This document shows positions 37,394 through 50,829 of a DNA stretch of 64,000 bases, one piece after another. The notes beneath the pieces were generated by a model. It saw only the letters and a list, made by a program, of their open reading frames with translations. It did no database searches and was not told where the DNA came from. The translations under genes were made by a program, and so were the position numbers. Source of the stretch: Alnus glutinosa (taxonomy: Eukaryota; Streptophyta; Magnoliopsida; Fagales; Betulaceae). The first letter of the stretch is position 1, and each line of letters begins with the position of its first letter. The stretch covers positions 9,045,761 to 9,109,760 of the forward strand of contig NC_084889.1 of assembly GCF_958979055.1 (NCBI RefSeq), in the 5' to 3' direction.

Positions 37394-38857
37394 ATTGTCA
37401 AACTGAACTGAGAATCACAATTCACCTGAGGCACTGAAAATAAAATGAGTGACATTAATATCATGGTTGAATATTCAAAGAAAATTACCTTCACCCTCTC
37501 AGGCCGTTTCTTCCTGATTATTTGCACTACAAGGGGCGTGTGGAAATATCTTAACATTAGTTATTACAAATTAACACATTGACATTTGATATCCCAGCGT
37601 ATTTGTAGAAAAAGGACCAACAACATTAGTTATTACAGATTAATACATTGACATAATGATATTGCAACTTATTTGTGGAACAAGGACCGACATCCCAACA
37701 CTCAAATACATATAAGAGGTGTTTATCATTGCATAGAGTGGAAAGCTTTCCTACACTGATATCTAAAGCACTACCTGAAGAAAGGCAGAATTAGTCTCTC
37801 AAACAGGAGGAATCATTCTAAACCACTTTGTAGAAACAAGAAAACATCCAAGGCGGCAGCATAAAATTCCCCATCAAATGTCATAATGCAAGTTTTGACT
37901 AGGCCATCTGGGATGAGCTGCGGGAAAAGACAGAAGTTCAGTATCAATTACCTCAAAGAACAAAGAATAACATCATATTCTTAGGCATGTTGTTATTGTG
38001 ATTGACTACTCTCTCTCTGTTTTCACAATGTGAAAGGTTACTTCCAAAGCAACAAAAAAACAATTGACTGAATTAATATAAGCTTAACTTCTACTACAAT
38101 TGAAATCTATGATCAGATCAGTGGATAACCATAGTTTGCTCCTGAATGAGAATTTTTTTTGTTTTTTTAATCCCTACGGAACATATCAATTTACAATGAT
38201 ACAACAGACAGATGGTGTTCATTTAAACTCTGAAGAGGCAACTGCACTCTATCATTATCAAACTGAATAACGAACAAGGTTACTTAGGAAATACGAAAGC
38301 TACTTCTTAGCATTATATTCAGGACCTTTAAAAGAGGCAAGCAAGTTATTCTGAAAATTCATAAACCAATCAAGATCCTGAAAAAAGGGGCAACCATGCT
38401 TCATTGCGATTTTCATAAAATCAACCGAACAACAAAAACAGAAAGTGTTCAATGGGGCATCAAGGCTAGCCTTTTCATTTCTTGTAAACTTACTTCCCAA
38501 TGGAATGGGATACAGGGTAATGGCCCAGAATGCGCAATCCCATCGTTTGAATTAGACCTCTATGAAATTGAAGATGTGCTGTTGTTACTGAGACGCATTT
38601 CAGTGACAAAGAGAAATTTCATCAAACACCTGGTCTACCACATTCGTACGTGTACAAAATAAAGCCCATACGCCATTATTCCAAGCTGGTAAAGCTTGGG
38701 GACAATCTACAAATGACGAAGAATAAGACCAAGTTTAAAAAGAAAGAAGTGGAATTACCAATTAGCTTCGGTGGAGCTCAAAGAAGTGGAGGACTTCCAG
38801 TTCCAGAGAGACATTGCGGTCACCAAATAAACGCATCCTTCTCTACAAAAGAAGGAA
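37394..38857. other. 5' flank of the PPR gene with a small tandem repeat
   Basis: AT-rich. A roughly 70-bp unit is repeated twice at about 37551-37689 (aacattagttattaca...ttgacat...ggaccaac / ggaccgac). A 5' UTR intron for the PPR gene may lie here but cannot be fixed. The short ORFs (38396-38662, 38650-38865) have no recognisable similarity. Confidence 0.4.
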
Positions 38858-38978
38858 AATGCTAGACTTACTCCCAAACCCTTACACCCAATTTTTTACA
38901 ACCTGATGTGGAATTTCCACATCAGATTTTTTTTTCTTCTTCTTCTTCTTTTGTTTTCTTCTTTTTAAAAACAAAACT

Positions 38979-39022
<44 letters not shown>

Positions 39023-39756
39023 CTCTCCGGCCGGCGAAGAAGCTCAGGACGACGCGATTTGGAAGGCCGGTGGGATCGGGATGTGTAAGTGATATAATAG
39101 TATAAGGGATATAATTGTAATAGTAAGACTTTAAACTTTTGTTAATTAGATAGTTGGGCTTTTATTAGTTAGTTAGCAGATGTGGGTTGAGAGTATAAAA
39201 GCCCAATGTATGAGAAAGAAAGGTTATCGATTGTATGAAGAGTTTGGAACTGTTTTTTGGAGCTAAGGGAAGAGCTCGAATCTCCCTGTAATGGAGTTTT
39301 ATTGAACTCGAATCGGCCTATCTTTCAATAATTCAATACAATTTCATTTTTTTCTCTACCCATTTCTAATCTTCCATCACAAATATATCTACAAAAATTA
39401 CCAAAAAGAAACAAAAGCATTACAGGATGACGGGTCGGGATGCTCAGTCGGATCTAGGCGGTTCGGGCTTTGGACGACGTGGTTTTCTGGTCGGATCTGG
39501 ATTTGGATCGAGACGCTTGGCCGGATCTGGGCAGTTCGGGATCTGGACGGCGTGGTTTTCCAGCCGGATCTCTCAAACCCACGCCGGTGTGCCTAGGTTC
39601 CGGCCAGATTTTCCCGACCTCAGTTGCCGCCCATCCATGGCCTTCGGAAGTGGACGCTCAGCGGTGACTGTCTTGGAGGTGGCAGTGCGTGCTAGCGTGT
39701 TCCGGGGTGGTGGTGCCGGGTGGTTCAGGGGCACTGATCTTCCTTGTGGGCCCAAA

Positions 39757-39793
<37 letters not shown>

Positions 39794-39862
39794 GGTGTGG
39801 AATGCCACGTCATGGTGTAAAAAATGAGTGTAAGCTTTGGGAAATGTTTGCTCTGTGCACCT
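38858..39862. mobile_element. Non-autonomous TIR element with CT-rich and GC-rich core
   Basis: The left end (about 38860-38925: cttacacccaattttttaca...gatgtggaatttccaca) and the reverse complement of the right end (about 39795-39860: cttacactcattttttacac...gacgtggcattccaca) are inverted repeats of 50-70 bp. The core has a (CT)n tract (38981-39019) and GC-rich sequence rich in cggatctgg-type units, so the ORFs here (39427-39864 and others) are compositional. A solo LTR has inserted into the core (separate entry). The superfamily is uncertain, and no target duplication was identified. Confidence 0.55.
39084..39424 (+). mobile_element. Solo LTR (copia-like), 5-bp TSD
   Basis: A 341-bp segment starts with TG (TGTAAGTGATA) and ends with CA (GCATTACA). 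It is flanked by GGATG on both sides (39079-39083 and 39425-39429). It contains a TATAAAAG box at 39194-39201 and an AATAATTCAATA poly-A-type region near 39330. No internal retroelement sequence remains, so it is a solo LTR left by recombination. The orientation is inferred from the TATA box. Confidence 0.75.
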
Positions 39863-41827
<1,965 letters not shown>

Positions 41828-41884
41828 GGATATATTACTAATATTACTACTTCTACTTGCTGTTTTCTCTGTGAGAAGACTATT

Positions 41885-42171
41885 GGGCCTGTTTGGTAAC
41901 CAACTGCCTTTGAAACCCATTGCCTTTTTCCCATCACCAACAGTGACCGTTGGAGACAAACCTCTGCCACGCTCAGACAAACCAGCTGCTCTTCTTTGAA
42001 TTTTCCTCCCGTTGAAGCCTTGGTCCTCCCGCCCAGAAAATTCAGCTTCAGCAGAAACCATTTCCTAACGTGCGCCTTTCACCTCGCATGACCCATCCCC
42101 TCTTCTCACCTTTTCCCTTTCGTTCTTCTCTCTGTGCAGGCCATCAACGCCATCACGCGATCAACCCCTCT
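41885..42171 (+). repeat. Left terminal inverted repeat of the Harbinger element
   Basis: 287 bp. Against the right repeat I count one difference near 41987 and two at about 42158-42159. Its inner end contains gtgcag followed by GCCATCAACGCCATCACG, the start of the host-like exon found complete beside the right repeat. Confidence 0.95.
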
Positions 42172-44995
42172 CCAGCTCTTTTCTCTCCTGTCAAGTGATC
42201 TCCTCCCTCCATATCCCCTCAGTCACAGGCGGATAAAGGCAAAGCAGGTAGGCTTATCATTTTCGAGCCAAACGCTAACCCAGCCATGCGCCTAAATTCA
42301 AACAGCGGTCAGAAATTTCAGAACGGTACGGAACCGAGAGAATCCCCAATCCTTCCTCACCTCTATCCCTTATTACCCCAACCACCAAATTAATTCCCCC
42401 TATCAACTTAGGTCGACGGAAATCTACTTACAGATCTCCCCATCACCTCCCCAGAATCTGCACTCTACACGCCCTCTGAACGATAGGTCTCAACCATCTC
42501 TTCATCCTAGTCTGACCTCCGTACCACCAAGAGTCCTACATAACTCGAGTCCCTTGCCCTCATTTGCAGCATGGGCAAGCAAAGGATCACGAGCACTACG
42601 AACGGCAGTAAGAGGGAGGGGTTACGAAGAAGCTGCCATCCGGGGCGGGCCATCAACGGGACGAAGGGGAAACCGAGTTCTGCAAGACCTACATTCGCAG
42701 GTCCAGTCACTAGATCCCGTAGCAAGGTAAGTTCCCCTATTATGTAGGGTTTCTATTTCTGGCACGTTTTAGTGGGTGCTTGTCTTAGAGAATGGATTTT
42801 GTAGTTAATATAGATGAATTATACGTTCAGGCTTTTCATCATATCTTAAACTGCTTGTTGTGCCAATTACTGAAACAGGACAATTTCCTCTTGACTATGC
42901 TATTTTTAGTTTAATAGTTGAGTAAGAACAATTACAAACACAAACACAAGATCAACTTAGATTTCCCTTTCAAAACCTAAGCATTAATTATTATTATTTT
43001 GTGGTCTGGGTCTCGCCCATTTGGAGCATTCTAGCATTCCAAACCTGTTTTCTTTTCACATGGGTTTGAGTCATTTTGGGTTCTCCTAATTAAGGGTAGG
43101 TCTGCTCTAATGGGTGTTGTTGAATTTTGATTGTTTGAACGGTTTTTTCTTTCCGGGTGGGATTTGTTTTTGGTGGGTTTTGATTGTTAGTGTTATTTGG
43201 TGCATTTTGATGTTCTTGGGTTTGGAGGAATGTGCTAAACCAGCTTTGAGTGGTGGAATGTGATACTTCTGAGAGATGGGAGTTAGCTTAGGGATTTTTC
43301 GAGAGATGGGATTAGGTCCTGATGCTATTGGGGTTGGGGCTTGGGACGTTGAAAAATCAAAGGGAAGGAAGAAGAAAGATGGAGAAGCTGAGGGGACAGG
43401 ATGTTGGATTAAGTTTAGGTTCACTGGGAGCTGCATGTCTTCAAGGTCCAATGTGGATAGCTCTATAAGTGGTTCTAGCACGCAATACGGTATAATTTTA
43501 TTTGTTTCTAAACAATTGTTTTATGTCTACTTTGTTTCCTTTCTATGTCAGTCTTGTTATCTGGTTTTACGTAGTTAGAGAAATTGGTTGATCTTTGACT
43601 AACGCTGTTATGATCATATTAAATGCCTTTTTTGGTGCCTGTAGATTCTGAAGTTATTTGCTTTGACGTGCATATTATGTTATGCACATTTAGGATATTG
43701 ATACCCATTTGTAGTGTACTTAATTCTTTGCCTACGTGAACCTATAATGTCATGATCATTTTCCATTTGCTGGTCGATGGATACTGAATTTATTAAGTAC
43801 ACAATTACCTTTTTCCGTTAATACTGTTAGTTGATACGATTAATATAGCTAGTAAATAATTGTTAGTATGGTCATATCTTACTAAATTTAGACGGCTTAG
43901 GAACTTACAAAAACATGAACTCATGGTGGTCCCCCCCCCCCCCCCCCCCCCCTCTTTTCTTTTTGTCATCTCTGAGAAATGATTAGTTGATGGTTGTTTG
44001 TTTGTTGTTTCCTACTTAATCAAGAAGGGCTACGAACTTACAAAGACTCAACCACATGGAGTTGGATAGAACAATAACTGATGATTATCCTAAGCATTAA
44101 TTATTATTATTATTGTAACACTGATTTTGAATTGTGCACCAGTATATATTTAAGCTTATAGTTTAAAGCCTACACTGTGTCTGTGTACCATATTTTACTC
44201 ATTTTATCGATATGAGAATTGCATGGTTTCCAATCTTGTTTGGTGCTGCGGTTTTGAGTGACATTTGTTCAATGTTGTTGACAGGAAAATTTATGTGATA
44301 AATGATTAAATGGTGTAAAAAGTAGCATTAAAACATGATATGTTAAAGAGTAACATTGTAAATGATTTGTGTACCGTCCTCTGTTGCACATCTGGGGCTG
44401 CCTTTTGAGTTCTATGGACTATGATTGTTGTTTTATTGTTTGTACCTAGTTTGGAGTGTGAGGAACTTGCTGCAGTGACGGAAGTTTATAGTTTCTTGTT
44501 TAATACCTTTTTGTGTACTTAATCAAGAGGACAGAATGCAGTACTTTTTAAACTTTTCATTTAATTTTTAATTTTAGTAATCTGGTTTAAGTAGCATATA
44601 AACTTGTTAATTAAATAGGTAATTTGACCATTTAAAAAAAAGGGTCATCCGATATTCTACACCCATTTGATTTTTCTGCGAATTTGAAGTTTGCTAAAAT
44701 AGGGCCATCCTATCCTGCTTTAACCTTTACTTTTATAACTTACTGTTATGCACGTAATTTTATTGGGTGGTTCTTACATATAAACTTAGGTTATATGAAT
44801 GTTATAATAGACACTATCTTGCTTAAGTTTGATGACTATGCTTAGAGTTCAGATTTGTATTGGCCTTAAGTACATGACATTCAGACGGCTTGAAAATTTA
44901 ATGCTATCATATTTTCAGATGTGTTAGTTCGTAGCATATTATTTAAGCTTATGATTTTCACATATACGAAAAATGTGTTATTTCCACTCATATAG
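42172..44995. other. Harbinger left spacer
   Basis: 2.8 kb between the left terminal repeat and ORF1. It has no recognised domain. An ORF at 43276-43578 ends at a plausible donor (caatacg|gtataa) and might be an untranslated or alternative upstream exon of ORF1. This spacer also contains the 22-base poly-C run. Confidence 0.4.
43931..43952. repeat. Poly-C tract of 22 bases
   Basis: An uninterrupted C run inside the Harbinger element. Confidence 0.95.
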
Positions 44996-46074
44996 ATGAA
45001 CAATATCGGTACCCCCCCGAAAATCTCCAAGGAAGCACCAGGCTAAGGGTTTGAGTCAGCCCAGGGCCCCACCAGCTGTATGGTCTCGGGAAAATGAGGA
45101 ACACTTGATCTTCATTCTGCTAGGGCTTGCCCAAAAAGGAGTTAGGCCTTCATTCGGTAGCCACGTGAACAAAATCACGGATGACCTCAACAATCGTATC
45201 GACAATTGTTGTTACACCACCCGACAAGTGACTAATAAAATAGGAGGCTTAAAACAATGTCACAAAGATTTCACTATGCTCCTAAGTGGGAAGGTGGGTA
45301 CAGGCTTTGGTTGGGACTACACGACAAACACGGTCACCAATAGCGATGACAAGTGGGAGCAACTGAAATTTGTAAGTATCAACAAATTTTTTTCATATAA
45401 ATTTCATATTAAATATTTCATTACAAACTTACGAATTGCTTCATATTTTGTTTGTTTTGAAGGAGTTTGGTGCGGATAAATATTACAAATTCAAGTACAA
45501 TCCGCCGCGCCTCTTCCCATTGTTGACCTCCATATTTGCGGGATCATATGCCACGGGAGAGTTAGCCCACGCCAGCACACAAGATCCGCCAGACACTGAT
45601 GACGAACGCGGCGATGACAACCCGTTGCTTGACCTAAATAATCCTTGTGCCGTGATCGACTTGGAAGAGCTTGACATGCCCCGCCCTGGCATGTCAATGC
45701 CACCAAACAAGGGTAAGCGCCGTGCAACACCCCTCAATTCCTCCCAGAGCAGCAAGCGTACTAACACGACCACTGAGGAATTGGAAGTTGGGAAAATGTC
45801 TAGTGAATGGTCGGAAATGAAGAGAGAATTTGACTTGCTTAATTGCAAGTTACAGACAGCCAAAGGGTCATCCGCTACTAGTAAACCAGATATAATCGCA
45901 GAGGCGATGGCGGTCCTGAACGAAGTGGCGGCTGAGCATCCTGTGACGGAGGAAAATTATTGGAGGGCTGCCAATTCCTTCACCGACAGGACAAGGGCAA
46001 GGGTATTCATTGGCATGGACCCGATTAAAAGGGTGGGATGGGTCATGCGAGGGATTAATATGAAGGATCTGTGA
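44996..46074 (+). CDS. Harbinger ORF1, Myb/SANT-like DNA-binding protein
   Basis: Partner protein that, in PIF/Harbinger elements, binds the transposon ends and helps the transposase. Exons: about 45000-45371 and 45463-46074 (donor TTT|GTAAGT, acceptor tgaag). Seen: APPAVWSRENEEHLIFILLG, then RQVTNKIGGLKQCHKDFTML and FGWDYTTNTV, the Myb/SANT-like domain of this class; FAGSYATGELAHASTQDPP after the intron; a Lys/Arg-rich KGKRR segment; and a helical C-terminus ending RGINMKDL. The ATG at 44996 is out of frame with the domain because of a run of seven C at 45012-45018. With one C fewer, the ATG would join the domain. Either this is a frameshift, or translation starts in an unplaced upstream exon. 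Confidence 0.85.
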
Positions 46075-46327
46075 TTTCGCACTTTCGTTATCTAGTTGTT
46101 GTGCTAATCCTTTAGATATTTTCAGACTATTGCTTTATGTTCTAGACATTGTCTTTATCTTAATTCCATCGACATTTTAATTAGCACTATTTATATATGT
46201 CAGTTGTTTTTTTCTTCTTCATATTTATATATTTGTAGTACTTTTGTTTTGTTGTGTCTGGAAAATATTTGACAGCATATGCTTTATGTTCTAATATTGG
46301 ATCTGAATATTTCTCAACTATTGTCTA

Positions 46328-47909
46328 ATGAACATCAGAGCTGCCAAAATGGATAATGCTGGACCATCAAGTTTTGAAAATCCAAATTGGGAGGACGAAT
46401 TGGACGCATGTTCCGATTCTGATGCATCGTGGGGTGATGAGGATGATTCAGATAGAGAATCAATAGCATCATCGCTTGGAAGCAATGATGACGCTTTTAT
46501 CAACGATCCCGAAACTGTAGAAGTTGAGTTACAGCTTGCGCAAATGTTCATCAGGATAGCTGAGTGGAAGGAACAACTTGAAGAAAGACAAAGGCGTCCT
46601 ATACCTCAAAGAACGTCTGAGCTAACGGGCCCTATGTGGATTTATTGGGTGTTAACAAATCCCAACCCGAGAACATGCTACGAGCGCTTTAGAATGTGGC
46701 CTGATACATATCTTGCGCTTTGTAACACATTAAAGCAGAATGGCTTCTTGCAAAGCAGTCGATATGTGAAGATCACAGAGCAAGTGGCTGTATTTTGCCT
46801 CATAATGTCACACAATTGGTCGCAGAGGGACGTGTCTGATCGGCTCCAACGATCGTTGCATACTGTGAGCGTATACTGTAAAAGGACATGCAAAGCCATT
46901 TGTAGGCTAGGTAAAACAATCATCCAACCCACGCAGACAATGAAGCCACACCCTGTCGTTGCCCGAAATGGGAACTTCTACCCATGGTTTACGGTGAGCA
47001 ATGCTTTGTCATTTTTTCCGAAGTCCAGAAAATACAGCTTCGAATTAGTGCTATTAAATATCGCACTATACTAACAAAAAATATATTAATTGCAGGAATG
47101 TATAGATGCTATTGATGGCACGCACATTCATGTGAAGGTGCCCAGTGAGGATAACACCACGTACCGAGGTAGAAAACATACAACCACTCAAAACGTCATG
47201 TGTGTTGTAGACCTAGATCTGTGCTTCACATTTGTGTACGCTGGTTGGGAGGGGAGTGCGCACGACGCACGAATTTTTACCATGTGTGTGAATGATCTAA
47301 CACTACGCTTTCCAACCCCTAAAGAAGGTAATAGACGACACAAATATTTCATATGTAACATTTAAGAATCCCCGTTATTGTAGTTTTGGATAATTACAAA
47401 TTGATATTTGTACGTGATGTGCATGTTCATTCTACTTGGTTGATTCGGGATATAGTTGCTATCGGGGGTTTTTACCGCCGTATCGACGTGAGCGTTATCA
47501 TTTGGCGACATTTCAAGATGGCCAAGAACTTCCTAGGAATTTGAGGGAGCTATTCAACTATAGGCACTCGTCTCTCCGGACGGTCGTGGAACGAGCTTTT
47601 GCGGTGTTAAAGAACCGGTTTCCAATTTTAGATCAAATGCCGCCATACAAGCTACGATACCAACGCCTATTTGTAATTGCGTGTTGCACTTTGCATAACT
47701 TTATTAGGAAATACAACGGGATGACAGATCCCCTGTTCCGGAAGGCTTTGCTGAAACTGAACCCCTGGGTTGATGTTGATGATCGGCAGGAATTGGGACT
47801 GGCGGAAAACGTTGCACCCGGGGAACGACCGGACCAATCAGATGGTAGTGCTGTTTATATGGGGAAAGTGAGGGATGCAATGGCTTTAAGTATGTGGAGT
47901 CACCTTTAA
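46328..47909 (+). CDS. PIF/Harbinger DDE transposase
   Basis: The element's transposase. Exons: 46328-46993, 47096-47327 and about 47425-47909. Seen: an acidic N-terminus (about residues 20-60); a helix-turn-helix-like region (EQVAVFCLIMSHNWSQRDVS, near residue 155); and the DDE domain with D in IDAIDGTHIHV, D in GWEGSAHDARIF and E in RTVVERAFAVLKNRF. CCTLHNFIR follows, as expected for the family. Intron 1 is canonical (ACG|GTGAGC ... tgcag|GAATG). Intron 2 has a canonical donor (GAAG|GTAATA). No in-frame AG acceptor exists before YLVDSGY, because a TGA at 47415-47417 limits the search and gcat stands at 47421-47424. The coding frame is otherwise open. Likely intact until recently. Confidence 0.88.
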
Positions 47910-49075
47910 GCCATTATCCATTATTGGGTTGTATTTGTGGGGATGATGTTTCTAAAAATCTCATGCTTTTAGAATTCACTTGTAAGTTTCGAATGAGGAG
48001 TATACTCATTTCAGACCATATGTATTTTTCGTATAAAATTCAGTCTATGGCTTCTACTCCCTTTGTCTTCTATAATTCTTGCAATATATTTCATTTTTAG
48101 AAGAGTTTACTCTATATATAAATACACGAACTTGGTAATTATGGCATCACCCCGCTATGAAGCAAACCCAAAATGTACAAGGGCATATTCACCAACAATG
48201 GTTGAATTTCGAGTAGTATGCGTTAGACAAATTTAATTATTAAATTAAGTGTTAGGAGAGTTTGTAAAAATGTTAATTATAAAATTACAGTTCAGTTCGG
48301 CCTTTAAAACGCAATTAACCTCTTTCTCTGCATCTCTTGGATGACTGACCGAGTTACCTTCGTTCCAAATGGATGGTTTAGTAAGCTGCTGGATGTGTGT
48401 GAAAATTTTGAAATTTGGTTCCATTTGCTGGATGTGTGGACGATAACTGTTTTAGAAGTTTCTATCTTTGACAAGCACTTAGAATATTAATTAAATAATT
48501 AAACCAACCATTTTCTATAAGCTTGCTTTTGAAATAAATGGTGATTTAACCTGCAATAGTTCTTGTGGTGATTAAGCTTCTTCGTTTTTGTTCTCTCTCT
48601 CTTACCAACCGAAGGCTATATGAAATCTTCCGCTATTTGTCTCATAGGGCACAAGTTATTGTCTCAGTTTTTCAAGTATGTTCCTGCTTGTAGCAAATTT
48701 TAATGTGTCAAATGCACATTAAAGGTCAAACGTAGGTTCTTCTCATGCCTGGTAAAGATATTGTCACATAATGCATTGTAGCAAACTCTACAAGAGTAAC
48801 AACTAAGAAGTACTTTACTAATCAAAGTTTACATAACAAATATACAAATTCTACTGTTTGAGGATGTAGTCTGTAGGGTACAGCATATAAAACAATTTAA
48901 ATACAAGTTCCTCTCACTCTCTGCAAACCTATATGCATTTCCAAACACCACACATTCACATAATAGGATTAAAGATTGGTGCTACTTGATTTATGGAATG
49001 GACATTTTTAATTTCTAAAAAGACAAGTTAACTTCATACAGGAAACTAGTACAGTCAAACTTCTTAAAATAATTG
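47910..49075. other. Harbinger spacer between transposase and GRF gene
   Basis: 1.2 kb, AT-rich, with no ORF that looks real. It must carry the convergent 3' ends of the transposase (plus strand) and the GRF gene (minus strand). Confidence 0.4.
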
Positions 49076-49578
49076 TCATTTTAACATCAACTTGGTACTG
49101 CTAGGTCCACTAAAACCACTAAAATAAAAGGCTAAAACCAATATTACTACTAACAACGCAACCCTTAACATATTCCCATTATTTTGACTGGACCGTAACT
49201 CCCGCAGAAGTTGGTCACAATGTTCACGGCACTTTCGTTCAATACGTTCTTCAACTCTAACGTTATCAGCATGCAATCTGTCCTGCATTTGTTGCAGGTA
49301 TTCCATTAACCTCTTCTCGCAACCAGTAATATCCTTATCAGCCCACTCGAAGAAATCACAATCACCGAGTTTCTAGATGATATGAAAAAGGCGAAAGGGT
49401 CATAGGCTACTAACAACAAAATATAAGCACTCATCGTTAAAAGGGGAATTACCTTGTAGTTAATACAGCCGTACCACTTTCTACCGGGATTGGTCTCGGT
49501 CCTAGAGTTCCTTAGACGTGCAGGAATTCCACAGCGACATAACGGGGGACCACTTGACAGATCACTTGTTGTAGACAT
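49076..49578 (-). CDS. GRF-type zinc-finger / coiled-coil / membrane protein carried by the transposon
   Basis: Exons 49453-49578 and 49076-49372 (donor AAG|GTAATT, acceptor tctag|AAACTC) give 140 aa in phase. Seen: a GRF zinc finger at residues 13-52 (LCRCG, TETNPGRKWYGC, CDFFEWADKD, three Cys groups in the usual spacing); a charged helix, probably coiled coil, about 60-105 (MQDRLHADNVRVEERIERKC); and one C-terminal membrane segment about 112-128 (LRVALLVVILVLAFYFSGF). The architecture matches the many plant 'GRF-type' proteins of unknown function (At4g04775/At1g43920-like). GRF fingers bind single-stranded nucleic acid in other proteins. It lies convergent to the transposase, inside the terminal repeats. 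Its role in transposition, if any, is unknown. It appears intact. Confidence 0.82.
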
Positions 49579-50616
49579 TTACACGTGTCTACATTGAGAA
49601 GCAAATAACGACACAATATTATAACATTATTCATAATTATGTTCAACATAAGCAAATGCGGAATTAAATTTATTTCAACAGAAATATGACTAATATGAGA
49701 AACTGAGAAACTGATCATGATGCCTAATATGAGAAACTGAACATGCTGAAAAATATACATAATAATTGTGTACTAAAGCAATAACCAACTTTCCACAAAA
49801 ATCAATGGAATTTTCAAGATAAAAAAGGAGGACCAAATTGTGCACTAAAGCAATAACCAATATTTCTCTGTGAACACCAAGCTCAAGAATGTTTCCCCAG
49901 TACAACCTATCTCAAACTTCAATCTTTCAAGAACACAAAGTCTACTTGTCTCTCCATGTTCAACATCTTGGCCTCACATTTCATTTCTTTCCTTCCAAGT
50001 GTTCCTTCAATTCATATTCACAATCAAAACTCCCAGTTTTCTTTCAAGACTTTTCCACTCTATCTCATCTGAAACACACCATTTTCTTTTTTCTCATAAC
50101 GTTCATTATGGAGGTGAGGTAATTGCCATTATACCCAGCCTAAAAAAACAAAAAATGAAAAATGAAAAAAATATTGCTGATAAATAACATATAAATTATG
50201 TTACAGGATCCTAACTTATAACAATCAAAGTCATAAAAGACTCTCTTAGATTAGAATCAGACTAATCAGTCTGACATTTTTCATACAATTGGTAAAACAA
50301 CGAACATGTAAGCAACAATCTCTGTTCCATTCACATCATCTAAAGTCAAACAATTCATGTCAGTCAACCAACGTCCCAAACTCACAAAAAACATTAGATA
50401 ATCACACCGACGGGCACATACACGAATCCAAGAAAACTTTTTCATATCCTTTCCTTTAAACTGTATGATGGCGGTTTGGAAAATACCAGAGAAGAAGAGG
50501 GGCGATGAGTTATGTGATGCAATAGTGGTGGCGATCAGACGGCCTTGACGGGAGCAGAGGAAGCTAAAGAAGCAACGGGGGCCGTTGGATCGGCGAGGCT
50601 TCCTTGAAAATCGGAG
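49579..50616. other. Harbinger right spacer
   Basis: It contains the presumed promoter of the minus-strand GRF gene (left part). The rightmost 340 bases remain open in the frame of the adjacent host-like exon (to 50281) but no longer look like a known protein. Confidence 0.4.
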
Positions 50617-50829
50617 GTGGGGAGGGGCGCGAATGTTGGAGGAAATGTCGTCGTCGGGGTCGTAGTCGGGGTTGAGAGAGTGGTCGATGGCGTTGCGCCC
50701 CTGCTCCAGGCAGGGCTTGCAGGCGATCTCGATGGTGATCCAGCTCAGCACCACCCCCGCTATTGCAATCACTGCGCTCGTAATCGCCACGGAATGAAGA
50801 GGGGTTGACGGCGTGATGGCGTTGATGGC
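50617..50829 (-). pseudogene. Captured host exon, OEP7-like outer-envelope protein fragment
   Basis: After an acceptor-like tctgtgcag, the minus strand reads SVAITSAVIAIAGVVLSW, then ITIEIACKPCLEQGRNAIDH and SLNPDYDPDDD. The hydrophobic helix followed by IEIA-KP-L and a D-P-D-D tail resembles the small plastid outer-envelope proteins of the OEP7 type. There is no ATG in frame at its start. It ends in unrelated sequence without a canonical stop near the expected end. It lies against the right terminal repeat, and its first dozen codons belong to both terminal repeats. A captured gene fragment (as in Pack-type elements) is the simplest reading. The family call is moderate. Confidence 0.5.
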
